Source: Albugo candida (lineage: Eukaryota; Oomycota; Peronosporomycetes; Albuginales). Taken from it: 64,000 nt of DNA. The translations under genes were made by a program, and so were the position numbers. Of this stretch, positions 1 to 12,900 are shown one piece after another (positions within the stretch are counted from its first letter, which is position 1; each line of letters begins with the position of its first letter). The stretch covers positions 186,001 to 250,000 of the forward strand of contig JBDOQK010000034.1 in NCBI GenBank assembly GCA_040437565.1, given 5' to 3'. The notes beneath the pieces were generated by a model. It made no database searches. It had not been told where the DNA came from and saw only the letters and a program-made list of their open reading frames with translations.

Positions 1-336
1 TTTCAATAGAAAAGTGAGTGATTTAGTATCTCTTTTATGCGCTCTGAAGCCTGCAAATTCTAATACGTAGGAGTTGGCGTGAAACTCATCAGTCATTCCT
101 CAGTCTGTGTGACTCGAGTATCGAAGGTACACGTCACGTTTGAATGAGAATCGCCAATTCTGTAACTATTTGATAGAATTCTTGAGCGGAATCGGATATA
201 CTATGGAGCATTATCGGACAAGATGCCAAGAAGTAGGCGACTGAAAGCAGAGTGTTGAACGACTTACAGATAGGTTTGATGTAGGAAACATGCATTTCTG
301 AGTCAAGACAACGACATACTCGACTTTCGTTTTTAG

Positions 337-578
337 TACAAATACTTCATGCATGCTTGGAATACGATCAGTTCCTGAATCTGATGCGGCGTGTCGTGGA
401 TCCAGATTACGATTTGAAGAGAGAACTCGCTTTGGCGGCTGAACAGATTTTGCAGGAAGACTCCGCATCGTCGAAGAAGGATCATGCGTCTAAATTTCTA
501 GATTATTACCATGCCAATCCCAGCTCCGATTTCGAAGATCTCGAACGGATGTTTTCAACTTTTGCATCGTTTGCTTGA
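337..578 (+). CDS. 3' terminal exon of an unrecognised protein (partial)
   Basis: An open frame ends at 578 and runs back past the first usable codons without an in-frame ATG. A pyrimidine-rich tract ending in TTTTAG at 331-336 would make a good splice acceptor, so this is probably the last exon of a gene that begins left of the window or in the first 300 bases. The roughly 80 residues are acidic and helical in character (EYDQFLNLMRRVVDPDYDLK, then a stretch rich in E, D and A). I do not recognise the family; a BART-like helical bundle was considered but not supported. A possible donor (AAAGTGAGTG) lies at about 11-20, but I cannot link it securely. Bases 1-336 otherwise show no clear gene. 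Confidence 0.4.
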
Positions 579-701
579 ATACTGGCTTTCATTTTGCACA
601 AATTAATAAATTACATTCATGAAATTACTCAAAGTTTGTCATTTTCTCAGTCCAACATTGATTCAAATCACCAACATTCTCAGGCTCTACTGTGATACAA
701 A

Positions 702-3700
702 ATGCCCTTTTCTAGGAGCAGGAAGAAAGCTGCAAAATTGGCTCGGCTTTTATTGCTCAGTTGGGAAATCTACCGAGATGCTCGAACGCAGTCATCACAA
801 TTGAATGGCAATCGCAATACAAATCAATTCAGAGAAGGCGAAAATCTTGGACAAAGCTTCGTGCAGCCTTTTTCGAAAGCTTATTTTTTCCAAACAAAAG
901 CTCGGCAAAAGCTTCTTTGTTACTACGTTGTGGAAAGTCGAGATGAGAAAGAGTATCTCAAGAATCACGCACTACCACTACCTGAACATTCTCTAGCAGA
1001 AGCATCGTGTCCTTTTGGAGATCTGGAGCTGAATACCTCGCTGGTAAAGAATTTGCTTCATTCTCAAATGTATGGCCATAACTGCTCACGAAGAACACAA
1101 CTGGGTCTCTCTTTGCATTCGTCTTCGAATATGACGCATAATAAATCAAACTTACAGGATGCCCCCACAACGCAAATCAAATCTTTAGGGGCCCCATTTG
1201 GTGCGGAATTCTATCCAAAAGCACTTTATGATATCACTTTCATACCGCTGAATGAGGAAAAGCTGAATGGAATCACGTTCGAGTTTGTCTTTCGACGTCA
1301 CTCCACATCCAAAGAAGTTCTTTTCACGATACAAAATGAGTATAATCCGTGCTCAGGCCTCGGCTTCCAGCTTCAAATTGACGAGCATTCTACGTTGGTA
1401 TTAGTCGTCAAGCAACCATCAACGGATTCTCTTTCGGAATGTAACGAGCTGAGATTTCGATCAAAAAACAGCTTCAAGAAATGCGCTGCACCAAGCATTG
1501 ATAGCGCGTCAGAAGGTGTAGATACAAGGCCTGTCATCCATGTAATCATCACATTTCATGCTCAGTCGAGCCTAAATGGGATTCTCTACAACACACACTT
1601 TTTCATTGATTATATGTCCTCCACCGCGACCCATTACACCTGTGATGTCCAAGATGAGCAGCTAGCGGCGTTGAATAATACATCAAACAGCATGGATGTG
1701 ACGTATCGATTGTATGTCGGCACAGGCCCCACGGATGAGATGCATCAAAAGTATCACGTTCGCGGAATTCGACCGAGAGTCTATCGAGACCCACGAGCGA
1801 TTGAGAAGGGAAGTCAGAGATCGGATGGAAATGAAGAAAATACCGCCATTTTGCAGCTCAGGAAAACGCTACAGCATATTCTCGATAATATTGAAGGACC
1901 ACGAATACCTGCCGCAGCTCGCCTTTTTGGACATCGGGCTTTTTCTCTTCAACTACTTGGCTGGAAATTTCCTGCTGTGAATGAGGACACTCCTTTTGCC
2001 TGGATTCGAGGTAAAATCAAGCAGTTCAAGGACGCTCATGGCACACAGGTTGTGGACATTATCGTTGAAATGCTTCTCAAAGCCGCAAGACTCAAGGCCA
2101 AACTGATTAGTAGCACATCTGAAAAGCTGGCGGAGGTCATTGGCGAGCGTTTGGGTACTATTGGGACTGAAAATACAACAGTCGAAAATCAAACCTTTGA
2201 GGAATCCAATTTTGATTTATTTGCTTTCGGACTATACGGTCAGATTCTGAGCGATGAAGAGATCAAACAATCTATGGATCACTTGTTACCGACTCGAAGC
2301 TCGCTAAGAGCTGAAATAACAGTGGATCTCCCTCCTGAGAACTGGATGCTTGTGGACTTTTCCACCATGAGTTCCGTGTTCACAAATATCTGTATAGAGT
2401 TACTGGACCCGCTCCCTGAGACCGGAAAGCTGATACTCTGGCCGAGTAAGACTCTGATCACGACGGGAAGTGGTCCAATGCATCGAGAGTTTATAGATGG
2501 ACGCCACCATTCATCCGATCAAATGTACTTTATCCCAGTCCCATCACAGACCTCACGTCAACGGATAGATCCTTCCATTCTTTTCGCACAATGTCAGACG
2601 GAAAGAATTCGGTCGGTGATGTGCGATCGCAACGAATTTGACTTTATTCCAACGGAAGAAGACCCATTCCAAAGAGCGATCAATGTTCTCCATGACGAGT
2701 TGCAAGATAATCTCAGTGATACAGGACGACTAACGCTTGAGCGAGAGAAGAGAGGTGAGTCAATTGGAAGGATAAATATTCATCTGATAGAGATTCTCGC
2801 TCCTTTACAACCCATCCACCAAGAGCTCGAGTATGAAATTGTCGCAGGTATACCAACAATCGTTCATATTCGCAACGAAACAATCGACGTCAATGAGGCT
2901 AAGCGATTTGAATGGAAACGGTCGAGTCTTCGTTTGCGAGTGATTGAGATACCCCAATTCGGTACACTTTACGACACTGACAGCTTGCACGTGATCCCGG
3001 GCTGCACACCGATACAATTGGGCTCGGAAGTCGAATTCTTAGCTCGTTGGGAGAACAGACGTATTACCATAGCTCATGAAAATGGGTACAGAGGCATTGA
3101 AAGCGTTTCGATGCAAAATGACTCCTTCTCAACCACTTTATTGTTTTACTTTCCTCAGGCGAAGACTGCATTTCCAGCCGGTACAAAGTCATACGATGAG
3201 CTCTTGTACGAGCTGATTGACAAAGAAAATGCGGTGGTTGAGCGCGGACGAGTAAAGTTTCACCTTACATCGCCCATTATCGAGCCAGAGGTATCCATCT
3301 GCCATCGTGAGAGTTGGCTACAGCTGGAGGATACTCCCAGCCTCATATATCTGCAGAGTTTGCTTCCAGCGAGTGCCTCTACTTTCGTCGAAAAACATCT
3401 GAGAATCCTCTCTTTGCCTCAACGCGGCCGCCTCTATCAATACGTCAGATTCTCTAACGCATCTCAAGTCGAAGAGAATCCTTTAGAACAGAAATTGGAT
3501 AATGTCACTAGCAGATGTGATGCGATATTGCGAGAACATATTGGCCGGCAAGTACGAGTGAACGACACGGTTGAAGACCCTCTTAGTCGCGTTATATATG
3601 TACCAGAGATCGACTATCACAATCAGCCCAGCCCAGAAACGACTTTATTCGCATCTGTACTCTATGAAAGAAGCATCTTTTTGCCGTCAACGCTCAATTT

Positions 3701-5564
3701 CACGTTTGTAGCGATGCTGAGTAATGAAAGCAAGTCTCTATCAGCCCAATCTCATGATTGTCGTATCTTGATTGATATCCAGGTGATCGACGTGGATGAC
3801 GATATCATACCAACCTCTCCATTTCACATCAGGGGTTTGCGTGGTGAGAATAAGACACTGAGCTTCCCGTTACGCTTTGTCGACCCTGATGAGCCACAAG
3901 GAGATGAAGGGAGAAGCTACAAAATGCTCTATTTGATTCATATTGTGTCCGAAAATCTTGATGCTGAATTCCGGTTCCCAAGTCATGAAGCAGTCGACGA
4001 TGACAAACTATACAAAAATTGCTATTCCCGAAAGTTTTGTCGCATTCCATGTGGTCCAAGTCTTCCTCCAAACGATGCTTTGGTGCGTATGCCAAACAGC
4101 TCGAGTGAAACCACAATATATTTTATCGTCCAAAAGTCTACATATACGCCGTATGATGTGTACTTTGTCGGGCATCTGTCGGGTATCCGACTTGCTTTGG
4201 AATCTCTACAGATTATAGACTATAATCAGAACTGGAGCCATTCCCATACAAGCGAATTCACGGTATCATTCACAAGATGGAAGAGGAGTTTTCATCATCT
4301 AATTCCATACGCCACACGTGATGACGGATCACTTCGAGTCCAGAATGCGTTACAAGTGATAATGCGAAGCAGACCAAACGTGATAGCCCGACTTGCTGTG
4401 GACTTTGAGACATCTCCCGCGTTTGAGAATGAAACTCGAATTTCTGAGATTGATTTTGGGTGGTACGCTATCTCCAGTAAAGCACAGCGTGTTCTGAGAA
4501 AGATTCTGCTCGTTTTCTCATTGCTATACACTGCGGGATATGTAAGTTGTTGTCGTCTTTGTTGTTTCTTCTTTCGTGGGAGGAGAATAAAGCGTACGAG
4601 ACGTTTGCAGCGAAAATATTGGAAGCATTTTGACAAGATCGTACGAGACGATATCGAATACTCACGATTGATTGTACAATTGGCGGATGTGATCATTGCG
4701 TCTGATTTTATTGTCGCAAAGGCGCTCGTTCGCACATGCGTTCGGGGCTCCAACGCTGCGGAAGCTCAACGACTCACTTCGCTTTGCCTGCGAAACCTAC
4801 TGCCGATATTGAAAACAGTCCAGCGAGACGATGATTTTGTGCTCGACTTATTACAATACGAAATCAGCTCAAATGGAGAAATCAATAGACCCGAATCCGT
4901 TCCAATGACATTTGAGATTCCCGGTACAGCTTCTATCGCGTTGGCTGTCCACTTTCAGAGTAAAGCTTCCACATGGATCGATATCGTTTTAACTGATTTG
5001 GCTGTCTTTCTGGATGAAGGAGAGGGGCCACCTTCATTTCATGCAACGCTGATGTTCATTTTTCAAATCTTGCACAAGCATCTTCCAAGAATGCCCATTA
5101 GGCTTCTGCTCCATAAAGCGGTCCGAATCGTAATGGAGAGTTTGACAAAGTGTGGTCTGCCTGTGGATAAAGAGTACTGCGTGTATCGCGTCGCTCACGT
5201 TCTCTTTTTCAACCATTTTTTTTCCCTGTATTTGATAAATTGGAAGCAATATATGAACAAATACTCGTCCAAGCAGAAAAATATGAAGACATATCAGATC
5301 GAATATATATTGCAATCAGCAGTCAGATTTTTGCATCAGATGGCGTTGAGTTGGCCAAAAAGCGAGTCTTTCGAGCCCCTGAGAGATTTTGGATCGCGAA
5401 ATAAGCATCAAAGACGGTATTCAGAGTTTATGGTCTCAACAAAATTCAGTGCTGAGGAATTGGCATTTCTGGAGGATTCGTATTGCTCTTTGCTGAAGAG
5501 AATAGCGAGTTACTGCGAGACAAATGAGAGGGACAAAAGCTCTCAACTAATGGATATTTCGAAT
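702..5564 (+). CDS. Very large single-span membrane protein with LamG-like and repetitive ectodomain (3' end lost in gap)
   Basis: This is a continuous frame of about 1620 codons up to the gap at 5565. Roughly residues 165-510 look like a concanavalin/LamG-type lectin fold: a strand pattern GITFEFVFRRHS, and near the end FGLYGQILSDEEIKQ, which resembles the closing strand/helix of LamG-like domains. Residues about 690-1200 hold repetitive beta-rich segments with many N-x-S/T sequons, resembling cadherin-like or CSPG4-type repeats, though I cannot name a family. One strongly hydrophobic span (ILLVFSLLYTAGYV) lies near residue 1270, followed by a Cys-rich and Arg/Lys-rich stop-transfer stretch and a helical cytoplasmic tail of more than 270 residues. 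ATG 702 is the first start after an in-frame stop at 693, but no signal peptide follows it, so an upstream spliced exon is likely. A surface receptor or adhesion role is inference. The frame running on through the gap is an accident (see the next gene). Confidence 0.65.
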
Positions 5565-5664
5565 NNNNNNNNNNNNNNNNNNNNNNNNNNNNNNNNNNNN
5601 NNNNNNNNNNNNNNNNNNNNNNNNNNNNNNNNNNNNNNNNNNNNNNNNNNNNNNNNNNNNNNNN
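5565..5664. other. Assembly gap (100 N)
   Basis: Exactly 100 N. Unlike most gaps in this window, I see no direct duplication flanking it. It separates the membrane-protein gene from the otubain gene, and by chance it preserves reading frame, so an automatic gene caller would fuse the two. Confidence 0.99.
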
Positions 5665-5693
5665 CCTTAAATCCGCCACTTGATCCAAATCGC

Positions 5694-6869
5694 ATGAGTG
5701 CCCAAGAAGATAGCCAAATTTTGCGTCAGGATACCAGTCCGCTGATCGGGGAATCTCTGTCTGTACTTTGCCTAAGAGCAGAGTATGCAGAAAATGCAAA
5801 TTCGTCTGTTTTCTCACAAGGGATTGATTATTTGCATCGACATTATGAAGCAATGCGTCGCGTGCGGGGAGATGGAAATTGCTTTTTCCGTGCGTTGATT
5901 TACGCGTTATGTGAGCAGCTATTACCGAGCACTGCACGCGAGATTCTCGAGCACCAGCAGGAAAGAAAATCACTGGATATGTATACACAAACAGCACACG
6001 ATCGCGCAATTTCAGAACGACAGGATAACATTGATACTGAGCGAATCGACCACACTTGTGTGACTGCGACCGCAGCAGCAACTTCTTCCTTGCTCACTGC
6101 CCATATACAACAAAAGATCCGACGATCCAAAGCCGAACTTATCGCACTTGGGTACTCGGAGACTGCAATCGACACTTTTTGGGAGACGTTCATGGACTAC
6201 TTGGGTGCGATGGATACGCGAACACATGAAGAATTATATCCTTTTCTTTCGCCTGCTGCATAGCTACGCTATTCATGCGACAGAGTTTCTTTGACAATGC
6301 ATTTTTTCGTTTGTTCACAGTGCAGGATTTTCAGACAGAAGGAGGAGAATCAGAATATCTGGTGGGTTACAATGATATGACATCAATACGTTGTGATTCA
6401 TTAGGCATCCTAGGTCTGGTATGCTCGTTTATTGACAGCTGGATATCTAAAGCAGAACGCTGATCGCTTCCGCCCTTTCATTGCTGGTTTGTATCCCGGT
6501 CAGACGGTCGAACAATTCTGCAGTGCTGAAGTACGTAACCTGGCAAAGTGACCCGATAGATCACTGAATGTATACAAATGAATTCTGTAGGTGGAGCCCA
6601 TGGGTAAGGAATGCGATCAACCTCAGATAACAGCCCTGGCGGAAGCGCTGGACATATGTGTGAGAATTGAGTATCTTGATGGACGCGCTTCACTTGGGTC
6701 AGATCTTCCCCACTACATATGCCAATCTACTTCAGAAGAAAACTCAAGCCTCGGAGATGCAGCAATCCCAGGCGCATCGGAAGCCACTACATCCGCGAAC
6801 CCAGTGATCACGATTCATCTTCTATATCGGCCAGGACACTATGATATTTTGTATCCACGTCTGGATTGA
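5694..6869 (+). CDS. Otubain-like ubiquitin thioesterase (peptidase C65), four exons
   Basis: Otubains cleave ubiquitin from proteins using a Cys-His-Asp triad. The catalytic Asp/Cys motif is RGDGNCFFRAL (about 5867-5897), and the catalytic His motif is LLYRPGHYDILYP near the C terminus. The gene is split. Exon 1 starts at ATG 5694. Exon 2 is 6321-6361 (EGGESEYL), exon 3 is 6414-6530 (VWYARLLTAGYL to CSAE), and exon 4 is 6591-6869 (VEPMGKECDQ to the stop). Introns 6362-6413 (52 bases) and 6531-6590 (60 bases) have GT-AG ends and restore the otubain order seen in human OTUB1 (YLVVYLRLLTSGYL, then a CK/MGKE-x-DH region). The end of exon 1 is less certain. Donor GTGCGA at 6205 gives the right phase but shortens the loop before exon 2, and the frame otherwise stops at 6263. 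The gene converges on the minus-strand gene ending at 6939. Confidence 0.85.
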
Positions 6870-6938
6870 ACGACCAGAACGATATCAGCAATGGTAAATG
6901 GTGTCACAATAGAGATCTGAAAACCACATCTTACTATG

Positions 6939-9900
6939 TCAACCTTCCGATGTTCGCAAATCGAGTTCTTGCGTGGCCAGCTCCGCTGTTACGTCGAGGA
7001 GATCGTCATATAAAGAGCAAAACTCATCAACTTCTTGCACGGTTTCCTCGTGTGAGACATCATCGATTTCGATCTTTGACAATGAAAACAGCGTTTCATC
7101 GCTGTCTGCTAAAGATGGCGCGGTTTGAATGACCACATCCATTAGATCTATACCTCGATGATGGGATTCGAGTGAGCTTTCAACGCGAGACTCGGTCAAC
7201 TTGATGATGTATTCTCTACTTGTAGCAGGATCTTCCCCTGCAGCATTTTGGAGAATTTCCTTCGCTTGATGGTCGTTCGGATCTGTGAAAATGATCGGCA
7301 AATTTTTGCTGTGTTCCACACGTTCGGCGAAGTGCTTGTCAGAGTCTACTCCCGCAAACTCCTCTGGTTGCGTTTCAAACGCTTCTTTCAGAAAATCAGT
7401 GAAATGTTGCTCTTCCGTCATGATATGTCCTTCATTCTGTCTATCGGTGACTGTCGTAATGCTTGACTGCAAGATAGTGCTTTGAGTGCGGCTATCTCCA
7501 CTTTCCAATGTCTCAGCAGGTTCCAGTTGCTCGATCTCATCTTTAAATGCATCAATCTCACCGATTTCTTTCGTAATTGAGTCTTCATGCAGTAATTCGT
7601 CCATCACTTCTACTCGGTCTTCTTCAACTTTACGTGCTTTCACTTCCGTTGGCTCAGAGAGTACTTGACTATCATCCCTTACCGACCATCGTGAAGGCAA
7701 TCCACCTAAAGAACCACAATTTTGCGCTTTGTCAATCTCACAAGACGGGGATACGAGACAGACTTGCTCCAAATTTGACTCAGTTTGTGACTCGGCATCT
7801 TTGTCGATGCCTTTTGTTTCTTCTACTATCGCTGCCTCCTCCTTTGTTTGCACATGACGCGCTTCTTGAGCAAACTCACATTTAGTAAGCACATACTCAG
7901 CCAACGATTTGTAAGCAATAGCAATGTGATGCATTACATTCGCCACGTTCTCATTTGAAAAGCGTTCTCTCCATTTTGCCACTTGCGATGCAGAATTTGA
8001 CCAAATTTTATACGAAATTCTATGAATCCGAGCGAAATTAAAGCAATTCAAAGTCCCCATTTTCGGTAACAATTGTTTTGTCCCAGCGCGAAATTGGAAG
8101 AACACGTCTTCGACCTGAGATTGAACCGACTTGAATTCAGAAATGTGAAACACTGACATGCTCCTTGCCCTTTTGCCGGCCTCTACGAAGAATTCACTGT
8201 TCCTGGCGTCGACATAAAGCTTTTGTAGACGCTGCGCCATAACATGTATATGATCGAACCAGTTACTATTCAGAGAGGAGATGATTTTGTGAAGCTTTAT
8301 CTGTGCGTAATGTACGACTGGACGACCAAATTTTTGATACTGCGGGCAGTCTAACATTTGGGCTTTGAAAATATGAATAAATGGAACAATAAGGATGTCA
8401 GAAAAAGGAATCAAGTGAAGAAGCTCAGTCGCGGTTGAAAATTGAAGCGGTCGACTAAGAAATTGGTCGATTTTTCGTCTCCATTCCACAGCAAAACAGA
8501 TAGCTTCAGTTGAGCTTTGTTGCTGCTGTGCTGTTTCCGTCAATGAAGAGGAATCACTCGACTGAAAATCGAATATGTCGAGCCACCGAGTCAGATCGTG
8601 ATTCCCTTCCCAATCAAATCGTACATCTTTTGCTGTACATTGGCGCTGGTCCACTTGTAAGTTTGTCCGTCTATGTAGCAAACGATCGGATTCAAGCACG
8701 TTGAAAAGGGCCACACAACCAATGACAAGTATTCCGAATATAAATAATCTGATCAATAGACGAGCAAAGGCCCGCATGCATCGCAGCCCCAATGACATGT
8801 CTGCTCCTTTTTTGTGATTTATATTGAGGTGTCCGACCGTACGAGGATGACACCGCTCAAAGGCGGGAAGATGGTGTTCGAGTTGCCTGACACTGAAAGA
8901 TCCATACTCAGCGCGTAAATGCTCAACTAAACGTCGTTCTTGTCCGGTGAACTGAGCAATGAGTTGAGGAATGGTGTTGACCTTACCAGGTTGATGTCTT
9001 CGGAAAAATGTCTGGAGGAGTTCTTCAAGCGCGATTGGATCGTGTTTCTGCACGCCAGAGCTGATTGGTACATTACCGATAGCTGGAGCGGTGTCTTTTA
9101 TATCCAAGGAGTTCTGGATCATCTTTGCTGTTGATATGGAACACGGGTTTGGAATACAAGCTTCAGCTTTAAACTTTTTCTCCTCTACCTTGTCAAAGGT
9201 TTCGCTCATTCCGTTCTGCAATTGCTCGAGCACTGGGTGAATACTTGGGACATGAGTGCTACTGCATTCATTTCCTTCAAGAATAGGCAGAGCTTTCTCA
9301 ATGACTCCCGATGTTGAGATGCTCTCCAAGGGTCCATCTTCTTTGTTTCTTGCCAAGTGCTCTTCAAGCTCATCAATGACTGGTTTTTCCTCGTCAAACA
9401 CAGTTGCAATCATAGAGAATGGCTGAGCATTTTGACGACCGTGAAAAAGAGATGGTGGCGCTAGCGAGAAGTTGTGAGGGGACATACAGGGAGACTCTGG
9501 TGAAGAAGATGGACGTAGTATAGATACGCTTGAAAGTGTCGGTTTTCGAGTTTTGTGTGCAGGGATTGATCCAGCACCTTCCAAAGTAGCTATTGCGTCA
9601 GGTCCTGAGAATGAATTGGGTGATGTATGGGCTCTATCAACATCGTTGTTGCTTATTTGTGACATATCCCCTCCATTGTGGTCAATTCTGATAGAAGCTA
9701 CCGCATCTTCCCCATACCGACGAATAAGTTCATTTAACAGTATATCCTCTCGATCGCTGTATCGCTTTGCATAAATTTGTGCCATTTTTATTCGAGATAC
9801 ATCAGTTTTCTGGAAAAAGGCTCGCAGCCTTTTCTCTAAATTCAGAGACGAGTTATTGGAAGCTGATATTTCTGCCTGATCGTCGGAGTCCTTGAACGTC

Positions 9901-12900
9901 ACACGTTTGTTGGAAGCAAAAGTTCGGGTCAANNNNNNNNNNNNNNNNNNNNNNNNNNNNNNNNNNNNNNNNNNNNNNNNNNNNNNNNNNNNNNNNNNNN
10001 NNNNNNNNNNNNNNNNNNNNNNNNNNNNNNNNCCAGCGCGAAATTGGAAGAACACGTCTTCGACCTGAGATTGAACCGACTTGAATTCAGAAATGTGAAA
10101 CACTGACATGCTCCTTGCCCTTTTGCCGGCCTCTACGAAGAATTCACTGTTCCTGGCGTCGACATAAAGCTTTTGTAGACGCTGCGCCATAACATGTATA
10201 TGATCGAACCAGTTACTATTCAGAGAGGAGATGATTTTGTGAAGCTTTATCTGTGCGTAATGTACGACTGGACGACCAAATTTTTGATACTGCGGGCAGT
10301 CTAACATTTGGGCTTTGAAAATATGAATAAATGGAACAATAAGGATGTCAGAAAAAGGAATCAAGTGAAGAAGCTCAGTCGCGGTTGAAAATTGAAGCGG
10401 TCGACTAAGAAATTGGTCGATTTTTCGTCTCCATTCCACAGCAAAACAGATAGCTTCAGTTGAGCTTTGTTGCTGCTGTGCTGTTTCCGTCAATGAAGAG
10501 GAATCACTCGACTGAAAATCGAATATGTCGAGCCACCGAGTCAGATCGTGATTCCCTTCCCAATCAAATCGTACATCTTTTGCTGTACATTGGCGCTGGT
10601 CCACTTGTAAGTTTGTCCGTCTATGTAGCAAACGATCGGATTCAAGCACGTTGAAAAGGGCCACACAACCAATGACAAGTATTCCGAATATAAATAATCT
10701 GATCAATAGACGAGCAAAGGCCCGCATGCATCGCAGCCCCAATGACATGTCTGCTCCTTTTTTGTGATTTATATTGAGGTGTCCGACCGTACGAGGATGA
10801 CACCGCTCAAAGGCGGGAAGATGGTGTTCGAGTTGCCTGACACTGAAAGATCCATACTCAGCGCGTAAATGCTCAACTAAACGTCGTTCTTGTCCGGTGA
10901 ACTGAGCAATGAGTTGAGGAATGGTGTTGACCTTACCAGGTTGATGTCTTCGGAAAAATGTCTGGAGGAGTTCTTCAAGCGCGATTGGATCGTGTTTCTG
11001 CACGCCAGAGCTGATTGGTACATTACCGATAGCTGGAGCGGTGTCTTTTATATCCAAGGAGTTCTGGATCATCTTTGCTGTTGATATGGAACACGGGTTT
11101 GGAATACAAGCTTCAGCTTTAAACTTTTTCTCCTCTACCTTGTCAAAGGTTTCGCTCATTCCGTTCTGCAATTGCTCGAGCACTGGGTGAATACTTGGGA
11201 CATGAGTGCTACTGCATTCATTTCCTTCAAGAATAGGCAGAGCTTTCTCAATGACTCCCGATGTTGAGATGCTCTCCAAGGGTCCATCTTCTTTGTTTCT
11301 TGCCAAGTGCTCTTCAAGCTCATCAATGACTGGTTTTTCCTCGTCAAACACAGTTGCAATCATAGAGAATGGCTGAGCATTTTGACGACCGTGAAAAAGA
11401 GATGGTGGCGCTAGCGAGAAGTTGTGAGGGGACATACAGGGAGACTCTGGTGAAGAAGATGGACGTAGTATAGATACGCTTGAAAGTGTCGGTTTTCGAG
11501 TTTTGTGTGCAGGGATTGATCCAGCACCTTCCAAAGTAGCTATTGCGTCAGGTCCTGAGAATGAATTGGGTGATGTATGGGCTCTATCAACATCGTTGTT
11601 GCTTATTTGTGACATATCCCCTCCATTGTGGTCAATTCTGATAGAAGCTACCGCATCTTCCCCATACCGACGAATAAGTTCATTTAACAGTATATCCTCT
11701 CGATCGCTGTATCGCTTTGCATAAATTTGTGCCATTTTTATTCGAGATACATCAGTTTTCTGGAAAAAGGCTCGCAGCCTTTTCTCTAAATTCAGAGACG
11801 AGTTATTGGAAGCTGATATTTCTGCCTGATCGTCGGAGTCCTTGAACGTCACACGTTTGTTGGAAGCAAAAGTTCGGGTCAAAATAGGTGAAGTCTTGGC
11901 TTCAAAGTCTGAGAATGTTGACGAAGCTATAAGTTGCTCGGAAGCCTTTGACGCTTGTATGACGGTGCTGGAACGCTCACTATGAGTTGTAGACTTGCGC
12001 TCATTTGAAAATTCAAAAGATGGTTGACGTAATACTTCAGCACTATCAATCTCATTTGTGGCAACACGAGCCAACAGTAAACTTTCCGATGTTGGAGGTG
12101 TTATAGTAAACACAGGTGGTCGATTGGTAGGACCGTAAGACGTCAAAAGTTCTAGTTCGCTCCCACTACAACATTCTGTCCGTATCGATTCATTCCTTCT
12201 ATGCTCCGGAGGTTTGATACTTGGACCGTTTTGACTCGAAGCGTTATCTTGGCATGTCAGTTTTGATCCATTCATTACCGATTCCCGATCGACGTTACCT
12301 TCTCTAGTTTCTTCCAGCAGATTCTCCAGCTCCGCAATGCGCTTTTGCAGGGAATATATATCTTCTTCACATTGCTCTCTGCGTGCCACTTCCTTCTTTT
12401 TTTCTTGTGTTAATCGCTCTATCTCTCTCTCAAGCCTCGTGATTCTGATGGAATACTCCTTGTTCATGTCTTCTAGTTCACGTCGAGAGTGATCCAACTG
12501 TAATTTCAGAAGAGTTTCAGACCGCCGAAGTTCATGTACGTACGAGAGAAGATCATTGACATTTTGCGTTACTGGTAGCAGTCTCGCAACGAGCATTTCG
12601 CTTTTACTTCGTCTTGTACGTCTCAAAGAAGAAGATTTTGGCGACATAGGCTGTGAGAATATGCTAGCAGAGCCACTTGTTTGCGATGTATTCGATTCAG
12701 ACGTCCGTCGAGTCTCTGCTCTAGTTCGCGAACCTTCCTTAATGTGTTCGATTTCATGTTCACAATTTATTCGTCCTGAGCGATCGAATTCGCTTTCTGA
12801 CGACCCCGGGTGTTGGCCACTTTCCATAGAAGCCTGTTTTCCATTCTGAGATGTTTTTAAAGAATTCTGACTTGCTTGTAGCGCCGAAAGACCGAGACGT

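Noticed and set aside
4295-4753. 152-codon minus-strand frame inside the large membrane-protein gene
   Set aside because: It lies entirely opposite a long, domain-bearing plus-strand frame and has no motif of its own; it is a shadow of codon composition.
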